Part shown: positions 34,532 through 44,357 of the stretch, in pieces
Numbering within the stretch: the first letter of the stretch is position 1
Layout of the letters: each line of letters opens with the position of its first letter
Assembly (NCBI GenBank): GCA_963555705.1
Contig: OY743187.1
Coordinates: 8,384,133 to 8,448,132 of the forward strand
DNA length: 64,000 nucleotides
Reading direction: 5' to 3'
Source of the DNA: Ligustrum vulgare
Taxonomy: Eukaryota > Streptophyta > Magnoliopsida > Lamiales > Oleaceae
The notes under the pieces: model-generated
Databases searched by the model: none
What the model was told of the DNA's origin: nothing
What the model saw: only the letters and a program-made list of their open reading frames with translations
Translations under genes and position numbers: made by a program

Positions 34532-34729
34532 ATGCCTGGATATACTATTGAAGGATAATGGAAAAAAATAGATAACATTATAGCTCAATTAATAGATATG
34601 GATGAATCATCTGAACAATATTATATACTTTCAGAAAATCATGACAAATATATTATAGATTATTCTGATATATTACAGCTTAAAATAGATTTAGAAAATA
34701 AAATAATGACAAATACAGTACAAACCTAA
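34532..34729 (+). pseudogene. Small viral ORF, copy 1 of a tandem pair
   Basis: Starts MPGYTIEG, then an in-frame TAA, then continues in frame with helical, Asp/Ile-rich sequence to a TAA at 34727-34729. The final A of that stop is the first base of the next ATG. The start motif and coil pattern match the following ORF, so the two look like a duplication. Confidence 0.55.
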
Positions 34730-34932
34730 TGTCAGGATATACAATAGAAGGACTAGATAACCTTTTAGAAAAATTGAAAGATCAAATAGATGATATTAAA
34801 CATCAAATGGAAAATGAAAACATGTCTTCTAAAGAATATAACAAACTTTTGGAAAAATACAAACAATATATTGCAGATTATTGTATTTTACTAGATCAAA
34901 GAATTGACTTATACCAAAAAAAAATTGTATAA
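34729..34932 (+). CDS. Small viral coiled-coil ORF, copy 2 of a tandem pair
   Basis: 67 residues starting MSGYTIEGLDNLLEKLKDQI, heptad-rich, ending LYQKKIV. Its ATG overlaps the preceding stop (TAATG), an arrangement that favours termination-reinitiation in viral polycistronic RNA. Function not recognised. Confidence 0.55.
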   Translation: MSGYTIEGLDNLLEKLKDQIDDIKHQMENENMSSKEYNKLLEKYKQYIADYCILLDQRIDLYQKKIV

Positions 34933-34954
34933 TAATTTACCAACCCAATAATCT

Positions 34955-35362
34955 ATGGATACTTCACAAACATCAACTTCTAATAACTGTGATCATAAAC
35001 TATATTTAGAAAATAAAGAAATTTCATTTTTATTAACTATTGCTGAAAAATCTAAAAATATACATTCTGTTGGACAATCTAAATTAAAAGAAATATATGA
35101 AGATATTGACTATGCTGTCCTAAATAGAATAGAATTTAATTCTGTTGAAACAGCTCAAAATATAAATACAGTTCATAAAATTATAGAAGAATACGAAGAT
35201 ATAGAAGAAAAAATTTCAGAAGGAATAACATTAGGATATATAACTAAAAAAGAACATCCTAAATCTTTTGAGAAATTATCACAATATAGAATATTTTTAG
35301 AAGAACTTAAAAGATTAAAAAATATGAATATAAGAAGTATTGAATTAAATCAACCAAACTAA
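34955..35362 (+). CDS. Viral ORF of 135 aa, unknown function
   Basis: Intact frame starting MDTSQTSTSNNCDHKLYLEN, mostly helical and acidic (IIEEYEDIEEKISEGITLGY), ending IRSIELNQPN. It follows the GYTIEG pair by 22 nt and is the last viral frame before the right breakpoint at about 35370. In the circular genome it would precede the primer site now at 22175. Confidence 0.55.
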   Translation: MDTSQTSTSNNCDHKLYLENKEISFLLTIAEKSKNIHSVGQSKLKEIYEDIDYAVLNRIEFNSVETAQNINTVHKIIEEYEDIEEKISEGITLGYITKKEHPKSFEKLSQYRIFLEELKRLKNMNIRSIELNQPN

Positions 35363-35370
35363 ATTGAGGG

Positions 35371-36334
35371 ATATATCTTGCAAAGAAAATAACCTACTTC
35401 ATTAAGGGTAAAATAGACAAATTATACATTGGTGACCATTTATATAAAACAAAGATTTCACATGGCTATTCCAATAACACCCCCCCCCCCCCCCCGCGCG
35501 CAAATCCTAATCCGAAAAACAGAAGATCATCCCAGCCATCTTCAAGAATTCAAAGAAAATCAGAAAAGTAGAAAATCAACCGAACCTAAATCAAAAAAGG
35601 AAAAAAGAGAGAGGGAGCCTAGAGAACTCATAATTTTTCTTCAAATTTTATGAGCTTGTTTAGAATTTTTTTTTTTAAGCTTATTTATTTGCTTGGCTAG
35701 AGGATCCATAATTCTTGAGTTGTATAAAAATCTTGCCCAAACGATTGATAATTCATGGATTCTACTTCAGAGAAGCTCTCTCCGTTTGATTTGATGATGG
35801 CTATCCTAAAGGGCATGAAATTCAACCAATGCCGCTGGCATTATTGATGAAGCTGATGGAAAACTAGGACTTCATAATGGTACTTACCACCTCTGTCACA
35901 ATGCTGAAGAAGTGGACGATGGGAAGAAAAAATCACGCTCCACTACTTCTTCAATCTGGAAACATCTCTGCAATAACATACTCTGCGATGGTTAGATACT
36001 AAGGATGGATCCATATTCGCGATTGAAGTAGGAAGAACCCTAATTTTTCTTTGCTTGTCTTTGTGAATCTTTCGATTATTTTGGGGACTTCGGTTATGGA
36101 TAGTTTGATTATGGGTTTGCTAGATAAGATTTCGTTGGAGGAGATTTTCAGAGAATTGAGGATTTTATTGAAATGGGAGGTGTTTGATTTTGTTCTCATT
36201 CTCACGTTTTTATTTTTTTTATTTTTATTAATTACCAAAAATAGTGTTTTGATCCTACGTGGGTGCATTTCAGTGAGGTGGCATCCAAGTAGATATTTCA
36301 CTCGGAGATTTGTCCAATTTTTTATGGATAATTG
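35371..36334. other. MULE interior right of the virus, with possible captured gene
   Basis: After a poly-C tract (about 35481-35495), the plus strand at 35755 reads MDSTSEKLSPFDLMMAILKG, in the style of a plant N terminus. A coding-like stretch follows (HNGTYHLCHNAEEVDDGKKK, about 35873-35932), interrupted by stops. At 36096 a second coding-like segment reads MDSLIMGLLDKISLEEIF. The parent gene was not identified. Confidence 0.4.
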
Positions 36335-36454
36335 CTCTAGTCATGGATGGTATAAACTTTTATAAAGTTCATTAATGAACGAGGTGTTTTTCAAAGTTCA
36401 GTGATCTGGTGAAAATCTTCTATAAAGTTCAGTGATGAATGGTATAATTAACCC

Positions 36455-36685
36455 ACCGACAAATCAAAACTCTCAAAATAGAGATGATATTTTCTATCTT
36501 AAATCTCAGAACTTATCCTAGTTTAAAATTATGTGCTTGCTCCCCTTGGAGGTGTATTGTGTAATCAAGTTTTTCTTAGTGCAAACAACCCCTTTTGAGA
36601 CTTTGTCTCGAGAGGTTTATACCTTATGCTTTCGTTTGATCCATTTTAATTGTTAGCTCTAGCGAAACCACACCCGCGCGAAATA
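36455..36685 (+). repeat. gypsy left LTR, 3' part
   Basis: Shares AAATCAAAACTCTCAAAA, TATCCTAGTTTAAAATT and TTAGCTCTAGCGAAACCACA with 39511-39740 in the same order. It begins exactly at the MULE target duplication. Confidence 0.85.
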
Positions 36686-36733
36686 ATTTGATAGGCCCAA
36701 TGGAACCTTTGGTGTTGAGAAGTTTGACACATC

Positions 36734-38330
36734 ATGCCTCGTAAAAATTTTGACGAGGAGCCAAATGCACATCAATTTCTTCCTTCCATAGTTGAAGAAC
36801 TAGACAGTCAACAAAGCCCGGACTCAAGAGGATCTCGTGGTCGTTATGAACAAACAATCGAATTGAGCCCATGTACCGAGCATGGAATATTGAGAGAATT
36901 CACCCAGGACATCGTTGAACAACTAAATTTAAAAATTATTCATAATATTGAAAAACTTGCTCAAAATGGAATAGGCACTATGATGAACAGACTGGTTGGT
37001 CAAGTGTGTCAAACAAATCCTGTGGGATGGGGTAACAACTTCTAAACTAGGAGCCTAAAAGATAATGACTCGCCAAATATGAATATGAACACTGGTTATT
37101 CAATTTTGAACACAAGTCAAAGTGGTATGTCTAATACAAGAGGGTCCAGGACCTTCCAATACAAGAGATGTTGGAATATCCACTCTAAGGGTACCATGTT
37201 AATATGAGGAAAAATGTCCAAAATGTTGGACCAAATGCTACACCAATGAAGGAGCAAACCAACCATTCAATGGTGTTAATGAAGCATATACTGGTCCACT
37301 TATAGCAAATGTTGTTGTTAATGTTGTCAAGCCACTAGCAGTGCCTTACACACCACAGCCAATAGGAGTTCCATTTGACCATAATGCTATACGTAGGGAT
37401 CAAATAATAGAGATCTTACAGGATCAAATTTCCTTTGAGACAGCATATACTTGTCCTAGGGGTTTAGGGTATCTGAATTCTCTTTGTCCGCTAATTTAGG
37501 AGAAGTATCTACCTTGGAGCACATAGGATGATTTACATTACAATGCGACGAGGTCTTAGATTATCATAAAATGAGGTTGTTCCCAAATTCACTCACCGGG
37601 TCGCATTCTCATGGTTTATCAGTTTTTTGCCAGCAAGTTCTATTCAAAAGTGGTAGCAATTAGAGCTATTGTTCATGCCTTGACAGATTTAGCAAACTTG
37701 CATAAACTGCCAAATGAATGGGTTGAAACTTTTCTTCAAAGATTTAAAACGGCTAGGAGTAAATGCTTTACCCCTTGCCTGAAAAAAGAATTTGTCAAAA
37801 TCGCCCAGAGTTGTTTCAGTTTTAAATTAAAAAAGAATTTCATGCTAGGGAGTTCCCATAACTCTTTCAACTTAGTGCAGACGTCATTAGATATAAGTGT
37901 CCGTTGAGAGAGGAGGAACAAATGAAAAATGTTAATAAAGGGACCTACTACAGAGACCCTAATTTTGAGGTACGTGTTATTGATACTGGTCAAGAAGAAG
38001 TTTAAGTTTTTTAACCGAATTGGTCAAGGGTGACACTTATGAATGTCCTGTGTTGACCAAATTAGAAACGTCAAATAAAAATGAAACAGCTAAAGAAGAA
38101 AATCAAAAGGTCAGAACGTTTTCGTTTGATGTAACAAAGGCCGATACAATATTCGATCGGCTATTAAAAGATAAACATATTAAAATGATTGATAAGCATA
38201 AATTGTCAAATCCTGAAAAGACCAAGGGTAAAAAATATTGTAAATGACACAATACATGGTCTCATACCATTAACAATTGTTTGGCCTTTCGTAATGTGAT
38301 ACAGGATGCCACTGAATCTGGGTGAATAAC
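36734..38330 (+). pseudogene. gypsy gag remnant
   Basis: Plus-strand pieces in more than one frame: a first open piece starting MPRKNFDEEPNAHQFLPSIV (36734-37045); the retrotransposon gag core ADLANLHKLPNEWVETFLQRF-like (37670-37750); and a later piece with FDVTKADTIFDRLLKDKHIK ending near HNTWSHTINNCLAFRNVIQ (38130-38300). These are typical of plant Ty3/gypsy polyproteins upstream of protease. Stops and frameshifts lie between them. A 93-codon open frame at 38438-38719 probably belongs to the same polyprotein. Confidence 0.75.
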
Positions 38331-39083
38331 CTTTGATTCTAGAAAAAGATGGCAGTAAATGAAAATAATTTACCACGGACAATTGGTATTGATATGGTCA
38401 CTCCTAAGTTCGAGAAGCGGGATTTACTAAATTCAAGTTGGTGGTAGATGAAGTAGAAGATGAACCACGTCTCGGTGTATTTGGAAGATTAAAAGGGCAA
38501 GTTACTAACCATGAGGAAAAGAATTTATGCAGTAGATGTCAAAAGGAGATTGTCAAAGTAACAGATGAAATGAAAGACAGTAGAAAACTACTCCATCAAG
38601 CTAAGCCACGAAAGTTTAGAGGGCACGATAGACCAGCTCCTGGGAGGTCATTAGCCCATGGTTATAACCCTAGAGTAGGAAGAGTAATTCTTTTTAATGA
38701 GATTACAAGGACACAATAGAGACGATATCAAAGGAACTGTGGACGAATTATTAGACAACGATAAGGAAAGGAGCAAATCAAGCTAGCAAATCCCACATAG
38801 ACGAAGAGTCAACATCAGAGGAACCAAACAAGTTAATGGTTTGAAAGAAATAATTGGATAAGTGTCATCAAGCCAGTGTGTTTGGAGGTCGAAATATGAA
38901 TGAAGGCAGAATGAAGATAATGAGAACGATGCCAGGCGGTCAACTAATATTCAATTCAGCATGATGCCTCCAAACATGGCCAGCAATTATGTATTGGCCA
39001 ATGAATTTCAAAATAAAGAAAATGCATGAATATGGCAAAATTAATGATTGTAATTAATTTAGCCATATTGGGGGGAGGGTAAT

Positions 39084-39740
39084 TGTTGACATGTGAAAAT
39101 ACTCAATTTAAAGGCCCCACATGAAGGTCCAAAACGTAAGAGCCCATTAAAAATGATAAGGCGATGTGGAGGAGTTTGTGTGATTACAAGAGCATCTGAG
39201 CGATTGGACGATCAAGCCAGTTAGGAGTGAAGGAACAATTCTTACTTCTTACAACTCATCCAACAATCCATATGGTTATCTATAAATAGTTTCTGCATCA
39301 TGAGCAGTTGAAGGAGATCATCGGAAGTTGCTTATTTAAAGTAGTGTATATCAGTTACACAGGGAAGTGGGCGACGATTATGCAACATGGTGGACGATGG
39401 TTACTACATGCAAGTTACATAGTGAAGGCGGAAAATTTGAAATTCAAATAGTAGTAGGTAGTTTTTTTTTTAATATGTATATATAGTAGAAGTTTTGAAG
39501 TTTAAAAGAACCAACAAATCAAAACTCTCAAAACACATATATAATCTTTTATCTTAGATCTTAGAACATATCCTAGTTTAAAATTGTGTGCTTGCGCCTC
39601 TTGGAGGCGTCTTATGTAATCAAGCTTTTTTTAGTGCAAACACCCTTTTTTGAGACTTTATCTCAAGAGGCTTGGCCCTTATACTTTTGTTTGATCCCTT
39701 TTGACTATTAGCTCTAGCGAAACCACACTCACGTGAAACA
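39084..39740 (+). repeat. gypsy right LTR
   Basis: 657 bp from TGTTGACATG to ACGTGAAACA. It contains at 39510-39518 the unoccupied ACCAACAAA corresponding to the MULE insertion point in the left LTR. Confidence 0.8.
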
Positions 39741-40071
39741 CTTGTTTATGTTCCATTAATTAAATATTTTTTTTCCAAACAAAACCCACAAGAGTATTGG
39801 AGGGGTTTTTAATCCTCCTCCTATAACTCTTGTGAGGGGTTTGACTTCCCCTACCCTTTTATTAAAAAGAAAATGTTACACCTAAAGGAGGAGGACATAG
39901 ACTTTGCCTCGGATTGGAATGCCTAATACAAAATTAAATAAATTTCGGAATGATGCATGCAATGTTTGGAGTACTACTCCAATGCAATCACTAATTCGTG
40001 ATGCAATGCAAAAAGCTGTAAATCAGGAGTACTTACTCTCTATACAAAATCGGGTGAAATGCTAAAGTATC

Positions 40072-40690
40072 CTAACAAACATTAATAAGATCACTCAAAA
40101 CATAAAATCGATCTGGTTCCAAAATGTAAGGTACTTGCAGTTTATCCAGTCGTACAATATTTTGCAGAACTCTAGGTAGATTGTTTAAATTGTACCGAGT
40201 ACTTATATTAGTGAAACTGTGAAAGTCCCCACTTTTAGCTAACCAGGAGGCTGCTTTATTAGTGATTTTCTGCACAAGCTCGATTTTGCTATTTTGTCCT
40301 TTCAAGTAATCTTTGACTTCAATCAATTGATAGCACAATAGCCAAGGTCCAACACTGGCGAAGTTAATACTATTCACAAGTGCTTGATGTTCGGTAGAAA
40401 ATCTGATTTCCTTTAATTTAAGTTCCCTCACATTTCTGGATGTTGTCCAATAGTAGCTTCCAAATAGTTCTTACTTGCAAGCTTTTACTCAATGCAAAAA
40501 TGGTCTGCCCGAATTTATTTCTAGCAATATTTCCACCTCCATAATCCGTCTGTTCCTCATGTACAGAAATGTTGATTTTAATCATGTTCCCTGTAGGTTT
40601 TTCCCAACAACAATCAATCGGCTTGTTCTTCTTTTTCCTTCCCTTAAGAGTATAAAATATTTTGGATTGCCTGCATTTTTCCTTCAACAG
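40072..40690 (-). pseudogene. RNase H-like domain remnant
   Basis: Minus-strand pieces in two frames read CCWEKPTGNMIKINISVHEE, GGNIARNKFGQTIFALSKSL (40418-40687) and TEHQALVNSINFASVGPWLL, then a segment with ITNKAASWLAKSG (40072-40431). This is the order of the plant RNase H (RVT_3) domain found at the end of LINE-type retroelements and in stand-alone host copies. The catalytic Asp in the first strand appears replaced (INIS where KLNxDG is usual). No RT is adjacent. Confidence 0.6.
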
Positions 40691-40750
40691 TTTTGATAAT
40701 TCTACTAGCAGACATTTTTTTTGTTCTCGTATTTAGAAGAATTTCTCTCA

Positions 40751-41289
40751 ATCCATTGGAGGGATTTAGTCTAAGTCTGGCGCCAATAGTCGTGGTAATT
40801 CCAGCTCCAATAGTGTATATTTAAGTTGTTGAAGTTAAAAAACTTGTAGTTGGACTTCTGGTTGGGTCGGTCAGTCCGCCTATGGTGTGCACCGATCGTC
40901 TCGTCCTTTCTGTCGACGATGCGTTCTTGGTCTTAATTGATCGGATCGTGCCTCCAACGCTGTTACTTTGAAGAAATTAGTGTTACAAGGCCAAAACTCC
41001 GTACATGGAGACTTGCGGACGCTAAGACCGCACGGTTGCTTGAAGTGTTGCAAGCCCGTGACACTACGCTCCTGATACATTAGCATGTGACAACATTATA
41101 GGATTTCAATCCTATTAAGTTGGCCTTTGGGATTGGAGTAATGATTAACAGGGACAGTCGGGAGTATTCGTAATTCATAGTCAGAGATGAAATTCTTAGA
41201 TTTATGAAAGATGAACAACGCGAAATCATTTGTTAAAGATGTTTTCATTAATTAAGAATGAAATTTGGGAGCTCGAATATGATCAGATG
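40751..41289 (+). pseudogene. 18S rRNA pseudogene segment
   Basis: Colinear with the middle of plant 18S rRNA: the site around GGTAATTCCAGCTCCAATAG, TATATTTAAGTTGTTG, GTCCGCCTATGGTGTGCACC, TTTGAAGAAATTAG, AACATTATAGGATTTC, GGAGTAATGATTAACAGGGA and GTTTTCATTAAT. It is degraded by many C-to-T and G-to-A changes. Between about 41003 and 41070 it holds roughly 60 extra bases foreign to 18S. It is a dispersed nuclear fragment, not a functional rDNA unit. Confidence 0.9.
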
Positions 41290-41715
41290 TTCCATCAATT
41301 TTTGTTATACCAATATGTTGAACTATTTACATGATAAATTATTGTTAAATCTTTTACTATGATAACTTCTAAGAAATTCTAAAAATCGTGTATTTACTTC
41401 TTCATAGTCGAATAAGAATTTTTAGTAAGTTATAAATTTGTTATTATTCTTACGTAATTTTTTTTTTCCATTTAACTTTGATTTTTGCCCACATTTAAAC
41501 ATTTGCATCAAATCAATTTTTTTTTTAGGAACCAAATAAAATGATAAAAAATAACCTAAATCGAACCAAAAAATTGTTCAATTTCTGTGGTTAATGGAAT
41601 TGTACCGAAATTGAGCTGAGAATCTCGATTCCTTTTTCAGTCATTTCAATAACCAAAACGAACGATAAACGCCCATGCCTAATTTAAATTGTTCAGAAGA
41701 AAACCATAAGATATA

Positions 41716-41902
41716 GAGCTTGTTTGGTAAAGTTAAAAGTTTTACAACAAGTGTTCAAACTCAATCTCAACAATCCATTCTTAGTCAAACCCACAATTTT
41801 TTACTTTTCAAACATTTTTAAACCACACATCCATAAAAAAAAATTATATAAAAAAAAAAAACCCTACAAAAATCAAACATTTTCACATTACCAGATAGGC
41901 AT
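41716..41902. mobile_element. MITE with AGAGCTTGTTTGGTAA ends
   Basis: AGAGCTTGTTTGGTAA on the left and TTACCAGATAGGCAT on the right form an imperfect TIR. The interior shares ACCACACATCCATAAA-like text with the other TGTTTGG MITEs. Confidence 0.5.
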
Positions 41903-42085
41903 AATTGGACCAATTTCACGTACAAACATTGAAATTGCTTAAAAATTGCATAATTGTAATTGAAGTTTTATCCTTGCGCTAATGATCACTTAATTTACAA
42001 AATATTTTTTCAATGATTATTGCTCGAGTTAGTTTTTGTCCAAAATTAAAATTGAGGGGTCAAAGTAAAGCCTATATTTAATTTA

Positions 42086-42198
42086 ATCACGAATTAAAGT
42101 CCAATAATTCTACACGGACATAGAAATCTCACCTTCAAAACTGACATGGTGAGGTGGCAGTACATGTGGCAAAAGTTGTGGGACTAGTGTTTAATTTT
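42086..42198. repeat. Left arm of a 7-kb inverted repeat (MULE-like)
   Basis: AATAATTCTACACGGACATA, GACATGGTGAGGTGGCA and GCAAAAGTTGTGGG recur, inverted and diverged, at 49145-49250. No exact termini or target duplication could be fixed. The enclosed 7 kb contains the gypsy array plus coding-like unique DNA at 48600-49050. Confidence 0.6.
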
Positions 42199-43343
42199 AA
42201 AAACATTGACTCTTCCTTCACATATCACAGGTTCCCTCTCTTCTTCCTAAAAAATCTCTCAACTTTCCCTCTATTTTCTTTCTTCCAAAACCAGCTCACA
42301 TACAGTAACTCTCCTTGACATGATTATTTTCCAGATTCTGAACCTCTTTTCCTAAAAACTCTCCTGTTAGAATTTTAATCTCAGACTTCCCATCTATTTT
42401 CTTCAAAATCAGCTCCAAAATACCCTAACCCCCACCTGGCTATATTCCTACAGATTTCGAAGTGATTAAAGCCCAAGATTTCGTATGAATAAACAGTCGG
42501 GACTGAGCTAAGTTTTGATGATCCAAGTAGACCATTATCAGGTAAGTAAGTTGCAATCTGGAATTTTTCTTGCAATTCTGTTAATGTAAGGAGACCGTTC
42601 AAAGCAGAACATCTAAATTGTTTGCATCTTAAAATCCTATTTAAATTAATGTTCCCAATAGTTTGCCAAACATTTATCTGATTGTTTTAATTTTAAGTAT
42701 TTTTCATGTTAGTGATATAATATATTTTTTAGGAACTTTGTTAATATTTTTTTTATTTTTTATTTTTTTTTCAGAATGGAAGCAGAAGATGTCAAGAGGG
42801 TGTCGAGAGGCTGAATGGTTCAAATTTAGTTTTTTTGTTCAAATTTCATCTTGTGGTTCAAATGTAGCTAATTGGTTCAAATGTAGTTTTGGACTGCTGT
42901 TGCAAGTTTCCAAATGTTGTGAAGAGTTTTTTTGTTCTGTTGCTACTGTGAAGATAACATAGCACCAGTAACTCAGTTCATTTTGCATCATGTTTTCACT
43001 ATCCTTTATGTACCATTTTTAAACATCAGCATTCCACAAATTGTAAAATTCATTAGTGTTCTGAATATTAATTGACTGCAACATTCATTTATGACATGCC
43101 TTAGTATTGGAAGAAAAAGCCTTACAGAGACTCATAAGGGACAAGCATTAAAACAATCTTATAAAAAAACCACCAGCAATATACTTATTCAAGCTTAATC
43201 GGTATGAAGTCTATTTACATAAAATCCTCACAACAATAATTCGTAGTACAACAAAACTTTTCAATCGGACGAGTCGTCTGGGGCTACGAACACTCAAACT
43301 TCACATTGTCGACCACTGGACCACATTGTCGACTACTGGACCA
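42199..43343. other. Interior of the inverted repeat, no gene
   Basis: Largely AT-rich. At 42810-42890 a short degenerate tandem of GGTTCAAATxTAG occurs. No recognisable domain was found. The junction with the truncated gypsy sequence at about 43344 is preceded by a short duplicated phrase, GTCGACyACTGGACCAC. Confidence 0.45.
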
Positions 43344-44357
43344 CCTCCATATCCTTGTGATAATCCTCTACACTCCTCGATCTCTGAGTCATACCCTGCA
43401 GCCTCTGGTAAATATCCCTATAATAATGAGTCTGCACAAACCGCTTCCTCGTTATGGTTTTTAATTCACCCCAAGTCTCCACTGGCTCCTCAAGGTTCCT
43501 CCTCCTACCTGTCACTAATTGATTCCACCAAATATTGGCATAATCTGTGAATTCAATCACAGCTAATTTCACCTTCTTCTTTTCCGAATAATTGTGGCAA
43601 TCAAATAGTCGTTCAACCTTGGTTTCCCAATCCAAATACGCCTCCGGATCACTCCTACCCTGGAACGATGGTATTTTCACTTTAATTTTCCCAAGGTCAT
43701 CATCAACATCATCTCTACCCCCACGATGCCTCCTAGCATCACGACGCTCCCTATCATGCCTCCTCTCATACCTATCTCATCTATCCCTCCTTCGCATACT
43801 TCCCAAAGATATACTTCCACTTTCACTTTCCATGCCCTCATCATTCATACCAACCTCACGCCTGTTACCTCACCTAACTTGAGAACCATCATGAGATTGA
43901 TCCCGAGGTCTTTGTTCACGCTCTGCACCTCGATTATCCATCTGTGCCATAAACCTCTCAAATTGTGCCCTTATTGCTGCAATATCATATTTACCCTGTT
44001 CATTCCTTCTGTTCAAACCCCCGAGCTGTTTCCTGTCTCCAATAGAAGATGAAGATGTGGAAACCTCTCTATCATACATTTTTAAGACACGAATAAGGAA
44101 ATTTGGAATATTTGGGGAATATTTAGAATTTTTTTTTAATCTTCCAGAGAATTGGACTACGAGTATGGCAGAAAAAAACGGAACTCGATTTGGACGAAAA
44201 ACGAAGAAGAAAAACACTTTTAAATTTTTGGGACTGACTCTTATGGATCAAACTGAAGAAAATTATGACTGACACGAAGAACGTGAAGAACACGAAAAAA
44301 ATCAAGAAAATTCAAGAGACGCAAGAATCTGAAATAGATCCAAACTCTGATACCAGA
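43344..44357 (-). pseudogene. Truncated gypsy internal region (gag N-terminal part)
   Basis: Repeats 46650-47672: gag beginning MYDREVSTSSSSIGDRKQLG, with the gag core DPEAYLDWETKVERLF and FTDYANIWWNQLVTGRR, plus leader and a primer-binding site (complement of TGGTATCAGAG, 44345-44355) next to the LTR at 44358. It has substitutions and stops relative to the right copy and is cut off within gag at 43344. Confidence 0.8.

Larger units (their letters stand above)
22175..35370 (+). mobile_element. Endogenous pararetrovirus (Caulimoviridae), interrupted
   Basis: Excluding the CACTA (25490-30438) and a MITE (30537-30713), about 8 kb remains, the size of one caulimovirid genome. Order on the plus strand: tRNA-Met primer site, small coiled-coil ORFs, coat-like region with CCHC knuckle, movement-like domain, RT/RNase H remnant, transactivator-like region, promoter/leader, then further small ORFs. 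The CP-MP-RT-TAV order resembles solendovirus-like genomes, but genus assignment is inference. Most reading frames contain stops. Protease and the RT catalytic core are deleted, so the copy is defective. The left breakpoint coincides with the primer site. Confidence 0.82.
21481..36454. mobile_element. Mutator-like (MULE) element with long TIRs
   Basis: Left end GGGTTAATTACCCCTTCATC and right end (reverse complement) GGGTTAATTATACCATTCAT begin TIRs of at least about 110 bp with shared ACTGAACTTT blocks. The flanking 9-mers are AACAACAAA (left) and ACCGACAAA (right). The related empty site ACCAACAAA is present at 39510-39518 in the intact gypsy LTR, each flank differing from it at one base. The interior holds a pararetrovirus, a CACTA element and at 35755-36000 an apparent host-gene fragment. 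No MULE transposase was seen. Confidence 0.72.
36455..39740 (+). mobile_element. Ty3/gypsy element reduced to gag and LTRs
   Basis: The right LTR 39084-39740 starts TGTTGACATG after the polypurine tract TTGGGGGGAGGGTAAT. The 3' third of the left LTR (36455-36685) matches it in order, starting from the point where the MULE ends. The interior of about 2.4 kb contains only broken gag; protease, RT and integrase are absent. The left part of the left LTR was separated by the MULE; about 30 bases at 21451-21480 resemble it. Confidence 0.8.

Noticed and set aside
42381..42602. Minus-strand frame NGLLTLTELQEKF...
   Set aside because: No family resemblance, lies in degenerate DNA inside the inverted-repeat element, and lacks splice or codon support.
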